From Tumebacillus lacus (GTDB lineage: Bacteria; Bacillota; Bacilli; Tumebacillales; Tumebacillaceae), in assembly GCF_026410385.1 (NCBI RefSeq), contig NZ_JAPMLT010000003.1, positions 310,001 to 374,000 of the forward strand: a stretch of 64,000 bases of DNA. Reading direction: 5' to 3'. The notes under the pieces are model-generated. The model worked only from the letters and a program-made list of their open reading frames with translations. It made no database searches and was not told the DNA's origin. Shown here piece after piece: positions 24,891-32,107 of this stretch (within the stretch, counting starts at the first letter, position 1; each line of letters opens with the position of its first letter). A program made the translations under genes and the position numbers.

Positions 24891-24931
24891 AAAAAAGCAT
24901 GATCCCATGTAAGTTCTACATGGGATCATGC
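24891..24931 (-). terminator. Terminator of the caa3 oxidase operon
   Basis: Perfect 15-base stem GCATGATCCCATGTA / TACATGGGATCATGC followed by TTTTTT on the minus strand. Confidence 0.9.
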
Positions 24932-24944
24932 GGATGTGCGTCGA

Positions 24945-25040
24945 TTATTTCTTCGTAGAGATGGAGGACGTGAAGTTGAACAACATCCACAGCAGGCCGG
25001 AGAAAACAAACAGCCCAAGCGCAGCGCCGATCATAATCAT
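24945..25040 (-). CDS. 31-residue single-span membrane peptide at the end of the cta operon
   Basis: Begins MIMIGAALG and ends SISTKK: one membrane helix of about 20 residues with a short basic C-terminus. GGGAGGG precedes the ATG. It follows ctaE by 18 bases and lies before the operon terminator, so it is co-expressed with the oxidase. Small single-helix subunits are known in several haem-copper oxidases. The usual subunit IV gene (ctaF) is missing here, so this peptide may serve as a small oxidase subunit. That role is inferred. Confidence 0.65.
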   Translation of the reverse strand: MIMIGAALGLFVFSGLLWMLFNFTSSISTKK

Positions 25041-25058
25041 GTTAGAGTCCCTCCCTAC

Positions 25059-25691
25059 TTAGTTGGTGAGTTGCTGGAGCTTCGTGCCGCACCAGTCAGC
25101 GAATTCGCCAATGGAGATCATGTTGGTGATCACGAGGACAGCAAGGCCGATCACAACTGCGTAGAAGATGATCGACATCGTCGCCGGAACCAAGCTGCGC
25201 ATTTGCTTTTCATTGCGGTCGCCGTAGTACTTAACGTTCGCGATGAGGAAGCCGATGATCGTGAAGGCGAGCAGGATCTGGCAGACATAAATGCCGATGT
25301 ATCCGGTCCAAGCGCCGGCACCGAGGTACCAGGTGAACGCGATCAGATACATTTGCAGAGCGGTGTACACGAAGAAGACGAGGGTCAGAGCGACCATGAA
25401 GCCTACGAAGGCTTTGCGCTTGCCCGCTTTCCAGGAGGTACCCGCAAAATAAGCAAGGAAACCTGCCAGCAGCAAAGCAATCACGGTGAAGCTCGGGAGA
25501 TCTGCTTGTGCCCCGAAGTCCACGTTGAACTGGTCGGGCGACCAAGCACGCAGATAAACGTTCGCCGCAACGAAGGTTGCCAGGAAGAACGTGAAAGAGA
25601 TCAGGCTGAGCCACGTTGCGAGGATACCGTCGTGTTTCGCGCCGGTGCCTTCGCGATGCGGGACCCAATCAGGAGCGTGATGGGCAGACAT
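25059..25691 (-). CDS. ctaE: Cytochrome c oxidase subunit III
   Basis: 210 residues with five to six membrane spans (for example TWLSLISFTFFLATFVAANVYL and IYVCQILLAFTIIGFLIANV). It is a structural subunit of the haem-copper oxidase and contains no cofactor. It is somewhat divergent from Bacillus CtaE but its size, topology and operon position fit. It comes after ctaB, not directly after ctaD. Confidence 0.85.
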   Translation of the reverse strand: MSAHHAPDWVPHREGTGAKHDGILATWLSLISFTFFLATFVAANVYLRAWSPDQFNVDFGAQADLPSFTVIALLLAGFLAYFAGTSWKAGKRKAFVGFMVALTLVFFVYTALQMYLIAFTWYLGAGAWTGYIGIYVCQILLAFTIIGFLIANVKYYGDRNEKQMRSLVPATMSIIFYAVVIGLAVLVITNMISIGEFADWCGTKLQQLTN

Positions 25692-25716
25692 TGCGATTCC
25701 TCCTTTTTCAAAACTT

Positions 25717-26652
25717 TTAGATCGATGCTTCGATGATCCACACGACGTTGATCGTCGTGAGGTAGATCAGAGAGAACACAAACGAGATGCGCGACCATTT
25801 GATCGTATCTTTTGCAAAGAATCCGGCGACGGCCAGCGCGAACCAGATCGCGCCCAGCACGATTGCCGTGTACAGGTACACTTCGGTGACCGGTGCCACT
25901 TTGTACAGCAGGAACGAAGCCGGGATCAGACCCGCGACGTACCGGATGTTGTGACGCTTGGTTGCTTCAAAACCTTTGACGACCGGATGAACCGGGATGC
26001 CTGCTGCGCGGTAGTCTTCCGAACGGCGGATCGCCAACGCCAGCGTGTGCGGCATCTGCCACAGGAACATGATCGTAAACAGGACCCAAGCTGCGAGGTC
26101 CATCTGTCCGGTGATCGCCGTCCAACCCATGACGAGCGGCACAGCGCCGGAGATGGCGCCGCCGATGGTCGAGGTGGTCGACGTGCGCTTCAGCCACATC
26201 GTGTAGATCACGACGTAGTCGAAGAGCCCGATCAGACCGAGGATCGCGGTCAGCGGATTGATCATCGTCGCCAGGAGCACAGTCCCGACGGTTGCGAAGC
26301 CAAGGCCCATGTACAGGACCGCTTTTGCAGAGATGCGACCTTCCGGCAGAGCACGGCTGGCGGTGCGCTGCATCATCTTGTCGAGGTCTCGGTCGATATA
26401 GTTGTTCAGGCAGGTGCCGGCCATGATGACCAACGCCGTCCCGAGCAACGTGAAGAGAATCTCCGTGCCGGTCGCCTGACCGCCGGACGCCAGCCAAAGG
26501 CCGGCGAAGACGGTCATCATGTTGGCGACGGTGATCCCGATTTTGGTAACGGTGACAAAGTCACGGAGCGTCCCGGTGCGGTTCAGGTCCGACAGTGGAC
26601 CCGGTTCCATGACCGGGTTGCGGTTGATGCTGGATTTTGCGGTCTGATCCAT
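25717..26652 (-). CDS. ctaB: Protohaem IX farnesyltransferase (haem O synthase)
   Basis: 311 residues with about nine membrane spans. UbiA-family motifs are seen: NNYIDRDLDKMMQRTASRAL (NxxxDxxxD for Mg-prenyl diphosphate, about 106-125) and RRSEDYRAAGIPV. It attaches farnesyl to haem b, the first step toward haem A for the oxidase. AAAGGAGG precedes the ATG. Its position between ctaD and ctaE is unusual; in Bacillus subtilis ctaB precedes ctaC. Confidence 0.94.
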   Translation of the reverse strand: MDQTAKSSINRNPVMEPGPLSDLNRTGTLRDFVTVTKIGITVANMMTVFAGLWLASGGQATGTEILFTLLGTALVIMAGTCLNNYIDRDLDKMMQRTASRALPEGRISAKAVLYMGLGFATVGTVLLATMINPLTAILGLIGLFDYVVIYTMWLKRTSTTSTIGGAISGAVPLVMGWTAITGQMDLAAWVLFTIMFLWQMPHTLALAIRRSEDYRAAGIPVHPVVKGFEATKRHNIRYVAGLIPASFLLYKVAPVTEVYLYTAIVLGAIWFALAVAGFFAKDTIKWSRISFVFSLIYLTTINVVWIIEASI

Positions 26653-26803
26653 TGAGAACCCTCCTTTGGGCGTTTTCTTTTCGATATGCTTGTTTCGTGC
26701 CGATGACGAACCAGCACATCTGCATGAGGACGACCAGAAGGAGTGTGTCGCGGGAACGACCGCAGCTCACTTCTTAACCGGTGACGTCTCTCGCGAAGTA
26801 CCG

Positions 26804-26875
26804 CTACGCGAGGGAAGGCACACCGGATTCCTCATCAGACAGACTGGTGTGAACAACAAACAGCTCGACAGCCAT
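26804..26875 (-). CDS. Possible 23-residue leader peptide between ctaD and ctaB
   Basis: ATG with a good GGAGGAG site, 23 codons beginning MAVELFVVHTS, then TAG inside an imperfect hairpin (CTCGCG / CGCGAG, 26797-26821). The 267-base gap between ctaD and ctaB has no other gene. It may be a small peptide, a coupling leader or chance. Confidence 0.3.
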   Translation of the reverse strand: MAVELFVVHTSLSDEESGVPSLA

Positions 26876-26918
26876 AGATGATCTCCTCCGGCGATTTGTC
26901 CTTCTCACACACGCGAAA

Positions 26919-28544
26919 CTACGCGATGTTGCCTTTCGACTTACCCGGCTTCTCACCATATTGGTACGGATCTTCCGTCACGATCGGGAGAGCTTCGAAG
27001 TTGAACTCGGTCGGCGGCGAGGACGCGTTGGTCCACTCCAGCGTGTTCGCGTTCCACGGGTTTGCCGAAGCTTTTTCGCCCTTCATGGTCGCGACGCAGA
27101 TCTGGATGACAAACGCGAGCGACGCGAGGCCGACGAGGAAAGCACCAGCGGTCGAGATCTGGTTCAGGAACGTCAGGTCCGGCGTGTAAACGAATACGCG
27201 GCGCGGCATGCCGTTCAGACCGATCATGTGCATCGGGAAGAAGGTCAGGTTCGTACCGATGAAGTACGTCCAGAAGATGATCTTCGCGGTCGATTCCTTG
27301 TACATTTTGCCGGTGACTTTCGGGAACCAGAAGTAGGTGCCCGCGATGATCGCCATCATCGAGCCGCCGAACAGAACGTAGTGGAAATGCGCGACAACGA
27401 AGTAGGTGTCGTGCAGATGCAGGTCGAGCGGAACGTTACCCAAGACGATACCGGACAGGCCACCGACGGTGAACAGGCCGATGAAGCCGAAGGTGACGTA
27501 CAGCATCGGAGTCGTGTAGTTGATCTGACCGCCCCACAGGGAAGCCAGCCAGTTGAAGATCTTGATCGCCGTCGGTACCGCGATGATCAGCGAGGTGATC
27601 ATGAACGGAATACCTGCGGACAGTTGCATGCCTGCTACAAACATGTGGTGAGCCCAGACCAAGAAGCCGAGCAGACCGATCATGATGGAAGAATAAGCGA
27701 TTGCTTTGTAACCGAAAATAGGTTTGCGTGCAAAGACCGGAATGATCTCAGACACGATCCCCATCGCCGGTACGATCATGACGTAAACGGCCGGGTGAGA
27801 ATAGAACCAGAACAGATGCTGATACAGCATCGGGTCGCCGCCTGCAGCCACATCGTAGAAGGTGGTCTTCAAGTGACGGTCCATCAGCAGCGTGGTGACA
27901 GCACCGGCCAGAGCCGGGGTACCGAACAACTGGATGAACGAGGTGACGAGGTTCGCCCAGACGAACAGCGGCATGCGGTTCATGGTCATGCCAGGAGCGC
28001 GCATGTTAAAGGTGGTGACGATGAAGTTGATCGCCGCCAGAATGGACGACAGACCCAAGATGTGGACCGAGGTGACCCACAGGTCGAGGCCTGCGCCTTG
28101 CGATTGGATGGAGTACGGCGGATAGGCCGTCCAACCCACTTCCGGAATCGCACCTACAACGAAAGAGCTCATCAGCACAAGGCCGCCGAGCAGGAAGAGC
28201 CAGTAGCTCAGAGCGTTCATTTTCGGGAACGCCATGTCGTGAGCACCGATCATGATCGGCACAAGATAGTTACCAAACGCACCCGTGAGCATCGGAATGA
28301 TCCAAAGGAAGATCATGATCGTACCGTGCATGGTGAAGGCTTGGTTGAACATGTCGGGCGGGATGATCATGTTGCCCGGCATCGCCAGCTGCGTGCGGAT
28401 AAACAGCGCAGCCAAACCGCCGATGAAGAAGAACACGATTGCGGTTACGGCGTACATGATCCCGATTTTCTTGTGGTCTACCGTCAAGATCCACTCACGG
28501 AAGAAAGAACGACGTTTAACATCTCCCGTAGCTGCTGCCAACAT
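26919..28544 (-). CDS. ctaD: Cytochrome c oxidase subunit I, A2-type
   Basis: About 541 residues with 12 membrane spans. Haem and CuB ligands are visible: TMHGTIMIFLW (low-spin haem His), the YSHPAVY segment (CuB His), WAHHMF (two His) and VVAHFHYVLFGG (haem a3 and a His). The D-channel Glu of HPEVY is absent; instead YSHPAV is found, the mark of A2-type oxidases, where Tyr and Ser replace it. It transfers electrons to O2 and pumps protons. The ATG at 28544 has GGGGGTGG close upstream; a TTG three bases later is an alternative. Confidence 0.95.
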   Translation of the reverse strand: MLAAATGDVKRRSFFREWILTVDHKKIGIMYAVTAIVFFFIGGLAALFIRTQLAMPGNMIIPPDMFNQAFTMHGTIMIFLWIIPMLTGAFGNYLVPIMIGAHDMAFPKMNALSYWLFLLGGLVLMSSFVVGAIPEVGWTAYPPYSIQSQGAGLDLWVTSVHILGLSSILAAINFIVTTFNMRAPGMTMNRMPLFVWANLVTSFIQLFGTPALAGAVTTLLMDRHLKTTFYDVAAGGDPMLYQHLFWFYSHPAVYVMIVPAMGIVSEIIPVFARKPIFGYKAIAYSSIMIGLLGFLVWAHHMFVAGMQLSAGIPFMITSLIIAVPTAIKIFNWLASLWGGQINYTTPMLYVTFGFIGLFTVGGLSGIVLGNVPLDLHLHDTYFVVAHFHYVLFGGSMMAIIAGTYFWFPKVTGKMYKESTAKIIFWTYFIGTNLTFFPMHMIGLNGMPRRVFVYTPDLTFLNQISTAGAFLVGLASLAFVIQICVATMKGEKASANPWNANTLEWTNASSPPTEFNFEALPIVTEDPYQYGEKPGKSKGNIA

Positions 28545-28570
28545 TTCCACCCCCAACTTTTAGAAGTCGA

Positions 28571-29503
28571 TTATTTCAGTTCTTCGAAGTATTTGACGAG
28601 GTAGCCGATCGTTTCATCATCAAGTTGGTATGCCGGCATGACACCGGTTACGCCCTTCGCAACTTTCGCGTTCGGGTCGAGGATCGATTCCTTGATGTAG
28701 GCTTCGTCTACTACTACTTTTTGACCGTTTGCCAATTCGCGCTCGGAACCCAGGAGACCTTTCCAGGTCGGGCCTGCGCCCTTGGAGCCGTCGATGGAGT
28801 GGCAAGAGGTGCAACCATTTGCCAGAGCAATGGAGTAACCATCGGTCTTTTTGCGGGTCTTCTCTTCCGCAACCCACGTGTCAAACTCACCTGCCGGCAT
28901 GATGGTGAAGTCAGCCAGCATCTTGGAGTGCGCGTTGCCGCAGTACTCCGCGCAGATGACGCGCTTTTCGTACTTCTGGTTCAGGTTTTCAACGTCTTGC
29001 GCATAGAGCACGAATTGGGTTTCGCGACCCGGCACGGCGTCTTGCTTCAGACGGAATTCAGGAACCCAGAACGAGTGGATAACATCTTTGGAAGTGATCT
29101 TGAACAGAACGTTCTTGCCTTCCGGGATGCGCAGGTCGTTCATGGACTTAGCACCGTTCGGATATTCGAACTCCCAAGCCCATTTCATACCCACTACCTT
29201 GATCTCGTATACGTCACTCGGAGTTTCTTGGATGGTGTATACCATCCCCGAGCTGTAAATACCGAGAACGACGAGGATAATTGCCGGAATCAAAGTCCAG
29301 ATGACTTCCGCTTTGGTGCTACCTTCAATGTAGCGGCCTTCTTTGCCCGGTGCTTTGCGCTTGAAGCGGATCATGAAGATCACCAGCAAGGCTTCGACCA
29401 AAACAAAAACGACCAAAGCGATCGCGAAGGTCAGGTTAAACAGACCGTCGATTTCCGACGCGGTTTTGCCAATCGCTTCCGGCAGCCAGAGAAATCTTTC
29501 CAC
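28571..29503 (-). CDS. ctaC: Cytochrome c oxidase subunit II with a fused cytochrome c domain (caa3 type)
   Basis: About 310 residues. The GTG at 29503 follows GGAGGAGGA. Two N-terminal spans (about 23-45 and 68-88) anchor the cupredoxin domain, whose CuA ligands are in HSFWVPEF and CAEYCGNAHSKM. The C-terminal cytochrome c domain has CTSCH (about 233) and a likely Met ligand in GVMPAYQL. No lipoprotein signal is seen, unlike in Bacillus. It accepts electrons from the bc complex and passes them to subunit I. Confidence 0.95.
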   Translation of the reverse strand: MERFLWLPEAIGKTASEIDGLFNLTFAIALVVFVLVEALLVIFMIRFKRKAPGKEGRYIEGSTKAEVIWTLIPAIILVVLGIYSSGMVYTIQETPSDVYEIKVVGMKWAWEFEYPNGAKSMNDLRIPEGKNVLFKITSKDVIHSFWVPEFRLKQDAVPGRETQFVLYAQDVENLNQKYEKRVICAEYCGNAHSKMLADFTIMPAGEFDTWVAEEKTRKKTDGYSIALANGCTSCHSIDGSKGAGPTWKGLLGSERELANGQKVVVDEAYIKESILDPNAKVAKGVTGVMPAYQLDDETIGYLVKYFEELK

Positions 29504-29631
29504 TTGTCCTCCTCCTATCTTAAGATCTTGATTTGCCTCGGAGAGATCACGGGACAAAGATCGCTCTCCTTGCTCTTCTCACGCCTACTCAGAACTGGTT
29601 TCGACGTGTTCAGACAGCATTCTACCATCTG

Positions 29632-29637
29632 ATTATA
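29632..29637 (-). promoter_or_regulatory. Candidate -10 of the cta operon
   Basis: TATAAT on the minus strand about 130 bases before ctaC; no good -35 box, so an activator may be needed. Confidence 0.4.
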
Positions 29638-29690
29638 CTAGTTCTTTTCGGTTTCATGTTTTGCTTTTCGAGCCCATTTTGGTCATTTTC

Positions 29691-29820
29691 TTGACAAAAG
29701 TGTGACACAAGCCCTAGTATCTACGTTTTTCGACCGTATACGACGTTGGCGCGTGATGGTGCAAGGGTTGCCACGTCAGGAAAAAACCCCTAAACATCAA
29801 GGTTTTCCGGTGTTTTTTCC
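29691..29820 (+). ncRNA. Possible small RNA upstream of and divergent from the cta operon
   Basis: TTGACA (29691-29696), 18-base spacer, TAGTAT (29715-29720) form a good plus-strand promoter. No open frame follows. A terminator-like inverted repeat, GGAAAAAACC(CC) / GGTGTTTTTTCC, lies at about 29779-29820. The implied RNA is about 95 bases. This is the only content seen in the 388 bases between ctaC and the methyltransferase gene, apart from the terminator at 29839. Confidence 0.3.
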
Positions 29821-29838
29821 CGTGCTAAAAACCGCACC

Positions 29839-29873
29839 AAAAGAGGACTTCTTCCATTAAGTGAAGTCCTCTT
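29839..29873 (-). terminator. Terminator after the RlmL-like gene
   Basis: AAGAGGACTTC / GAAGTCCTCTT stem followed by TTTT on the minus strand, just beyond the stop at 29892. Confidence 0.75.
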
Positions 29874-29891
29874 CGGCCACTGGCCGTGGGT

Positions 29892-31049
29892 CTATTCTCC
29901 CGCTTCTTCCGCGCGTTTGCGCGGCGGCAGCGGTCCGAGATACTGATAGAGATTGCATTCGATGCGCCCGTTGAACAACTTGCGCTTCTTGTCAGCACGT
30001 TTTCCGTAAAAACGCTCGAAGCCCGTATGCGATGTTAACACAAACACCGACCAAGAATCAAGGTGATTTGTCAGATCACCCATCTCTTCATAGAGCTTCT
30101 CCACCGATTTGGCTTCACCGAGACGTTCCCCGTACGGCGGGTTGGTGACGATGACCCCGTACTGGGCTTCCAACTTCAGTTCGGCGAGCGGCAGATTTTT
30201 GATCTTGATTGCGTCTTCGAGTCCCGCTTTGCGCACGTGGTAGTTGGCAAGCGACAGCACGTCCGGGTCGATATCGGAGGCGAGGATCTCCAGCGGACGG
30301 TTGCGGTCGGCGAGATCGTGCGCTTCTTCGCGAGCGGCGTCCCACATCTTTTGCGTCACGGTCGGCCAGTGATCGGCGGAAAACTCGCGCAGCAGGCCCG
30401 GTGCAAAGTTGCGGCCGATCAGCGCCGCTTCAATCGGGATCGTGCCGGAGCCGCAGCACGGGTCGAGGAACGGGCGGTGCGGTGCCCAGCGGCTGAGGTC
30501 GATCATCGCGGCGGCCAGCGTTTCTTTGAGCGGGGCTTGGGCGGAGAGTTTACGATACCCGCGTTTATGTAATCCGGCGCCGGTGGTGTCGATCGTCAGC
30601 AGGGCGATGTCTTTGAGCAGGGAGACCTGGATACGGAACAGAGGGCCCTTCTCGTCGAACCATTCAATACCGTATGCGTCCTTCATCTTTTCTACGACCG
30701 CTTTTTTGACGATGCTCTGGCAGGCCGGCACGGAGCTCAGTTGCGATTTTTGCGATTTGCCGTCGACCGGGAACTCGGCATTTTTCGGCAGCCAGTCCGG
30801 CCAGTTCAGCGCTTTCGTCCCTTCGAACAGCTCTTCGAACGACGTGGCTTTAAATTCGCCCATCTTGACGAGCACGCGGTCGGCGCTGCGCAGCCAGAGG
30901 TTGCAGCGGGCGATGGCCGCTTCGTCGGCCTCAAACTCGACGCGGCCGTTTTCGACGCGCACGTTTTCGTAGCCCAGATTTTTTACTTCGCGAGACACGA
31001 TCGCTTCGAGGCCCATCGGGGCGGTGGCGATCAGAGTGACTTTACCCAT
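29892..31049 (-). CDS. THUMP-domain 23S rRNA (guanine-N2) methyltransferase, RlmL/YpsC-like
   Basis: 385 residues. The N-terminal ferredoxin-like and THUMP region (about 1-160) is followed by a Rossmann methyltransferase domain with FLDPCCGSGTIPIEAALIG (SAM binding, about 197) and the catalytic VTNPPYGERLG (about 298). This NPPY form acts on exocyclic amino groups. B. subtilis YpsC is the closest type; the E. coli protein modifies G2445. It is a single gene. Confidence 0.9.
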   Translation of the reverse strand: MGKVTLIATAPMGLEAIVSREVKNLGYENVRVENGRVEFEADEAAIARCNLWLRSADRVLVKMGEFKATSFEELFEGTKALNWPDWLPKNAEFPVDGKSQKSQLSSVPACQSIVKKAVVEKMKDAYGIEWFDEKGPLFRIQVSLLKDIALLTIDTTGAGLHKRGYRKLSAQAPLKETLAAAMIDLSRWAPHRPFLDPCCGSGTIPIEAALIGRNFAPGLLREFSADHWPTVTQKMWDAAREEAHDLADRNRPLEILASDIDPDVLSLANYHVRKAGLEDAIKIKNLPLAELKLEAQYGVIVTNPPYGERLGEAKSVEKLYEEMGDLTNHLDSWSVFVLTSHTGFERFYGKRADKKRKLFNGRIECNLYQYLGPLPPRKRAEEAGE

Positions 31050-31094
31050 CCTTCATCCACATCCATCTTCGTTTTTTTGCTAGTATAGCCCAAT

Positions 31095-31571
31095 TTAGTC
31101 GATTGCAAAGATCAGTTCGCCCTCTTTATCAAAGAAACCCTCGCCGTCCGCTTGCAGCGTACCGTCTGTCGCGTCGAGCAGCAGTTCCAGCAGGTACTCG
31201 ACCAGTTCCCAGCCTTCTTCGGTAAAGTCGTCCGGGATCATGCAGGCGATGATCTGTTCCGTCTCCGAGAGCAGCTTATCGACGACGGCGCGGCCTTCGT
31301 CTTGCCCTTCGACAGCTTGCATGGCGGTGCGGAACTCTTCGATCTCCTCTGCAAAGTCTTCGGCGCCGCTGACGGAGCGGTCGACCATGACGGATGGACG
31401 GCGATCTTCATAAGAAAGATGCACCGTTTTCCAGTCCGGGTCTTGATAACGCGGATCGTCTTTGGCCGGGAAGATTTTCAGTTCGAAGCCGATGTGTTCG
31501 ATCTTATCGACCAGGTGCGGAATGGTCGGGGCTTCTTGAGTCCGACAAAACACGCGCATAAAATGTGCCAT
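31095..31571 (-). CDS. Hypothetical protein, 158 aa
   Basis: An acidic soluble protein. It begins MAHFMRVFCRT and contains SYEDRRPSVMVDRSVSGAEDF. The ATG at 31571 has AAAGGGGA upstream. No membrane span, repeat or catalytic motif is seen. The gene lies directly upstream of the rRNA methyltransferase gene, 45 bases away, and is probably co-transcribed with it. The C-terminal half (YLLELLLDATDGTLQADGEG) looks like a small globular regulatory domain. Function unknown. Confidence 0.72.
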   Translation of the reverse strand: MAHFMRVFCRTQEAPTIPHLVDKIEHIGFELKIFPAKDDPRYQDPDWKTVHLSYEDRRPSVMVDRSVSGAEDFAEEIEEFRTAMQAVEGQDEGRAVVDKLLSETEQIIACMIPDDFTEEGWELVEYLLELLLDATDGTLQADGEGFFDKEGELIFAID

Positions 31572-31716
31572 GATGATGTCCCCTTTTTTCAACCTTTGTC
31601 AAATCATAGCATAACCATTTCCCATCCTATCATATCTCGACATTTATTTCCCGGGAAACCGAATCTTGTCAGGAATGGGCGTAAAGATCAGAGTGGTTTG
31701 TCGTATGTTGGGTGGT

Positions 31717-31795
31717 GGGAGGGGGGAGCAGTATCTACGGAAAACCGCTAGCTTCGCAGACAAAGGTCTTTCCTCCGATACTCCTCCCCCCTCCC
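31717..31795. repeat. Structured hairpin element 1 (inverted relative to 2 and 3)
   Basis: Outer arms of 19 bases (GGGAGGGGGGAG.AGTATC) pair with one mismatch. An asymmetric internal loop and an inner stem (GGAAA-A-CC / GG-T-TTTCC) enclose the 18-base loop shared with elements 2 and 3 on the opposite strand. The stem sequence is unlike theirs. Confidence 0.75.
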
Positions 31796-31833
31796 ATCGC
31801 TTGTCAGGCACAAAACGACAACCACCTTTACAA

Positions 31834-31950
31834 CGACAGAAGGCCGGGGGAGTCCCGGAGGTTTGCCTTTGTCTGCGTAGCTAGCGGCAAACCGCAGGGA
31901 CTCCCCCGGCCTTCGGGCACCCACCGAGCGTCAACCCACCCGGCACCCCA
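31834..31950. repeat. 117-base direct repeat, copy 1, containing hairpin element 2
   Basis: Differs from copy 2 (31991-32107) at only about three positions. It holds the hairpin 31839-31914: an 18-base outer stem (GAAGGCCGGGGGAGTCCC and its complement), GGA/GCA internal loop, 8-base inner stem GGTTTGCC/GGCAAACC and 18-base apical loop TTTGTCTGCGTAGCTAGC. Its right end duplicates the last codons of the hydroxylase gene. Confidence 0.9.
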
Positions 31951-31990
31951 CCATCCTCTAAATCCTGTGCATCCAACTACCACCAGTCAC

Positions 31991-32107
31991 CGACAGAAGG
32001 CCGGGGGAGTCCCGGAGGTTTGCCTTTGTCTGCGAAGCTAGCGGCAAACCGCAGGGACTCCCCCGGCCTTCGGGCACCCAACGAGCGTCAACCCGCCCGG
32101 CACCCCA
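31991..32107. repeat. 117-base direct repeat, copy 2, containing hairpin element 3
   Basis: Holds the hairpin 31996-32071 with the same outer stem, internal loop and inner stem as copy 1 and the loop TTTGTCTGCGAAGCTAGC. The right end overlaps the last residues and stop of the hydroxylase gene. No T-run follows the hairpin, so it is not a standard intrinsic terminator. Confidence 0.9.

Larger units (their letters stand above)
31572..32087. other. Gene-free region holding the three hairpin elements
   Basis: 516 bases without a supportable gene. Short open frames here run through the hairpins and lack ribosome-binding sites. The content is the three structured elements described separately. Confidence 0.6.
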
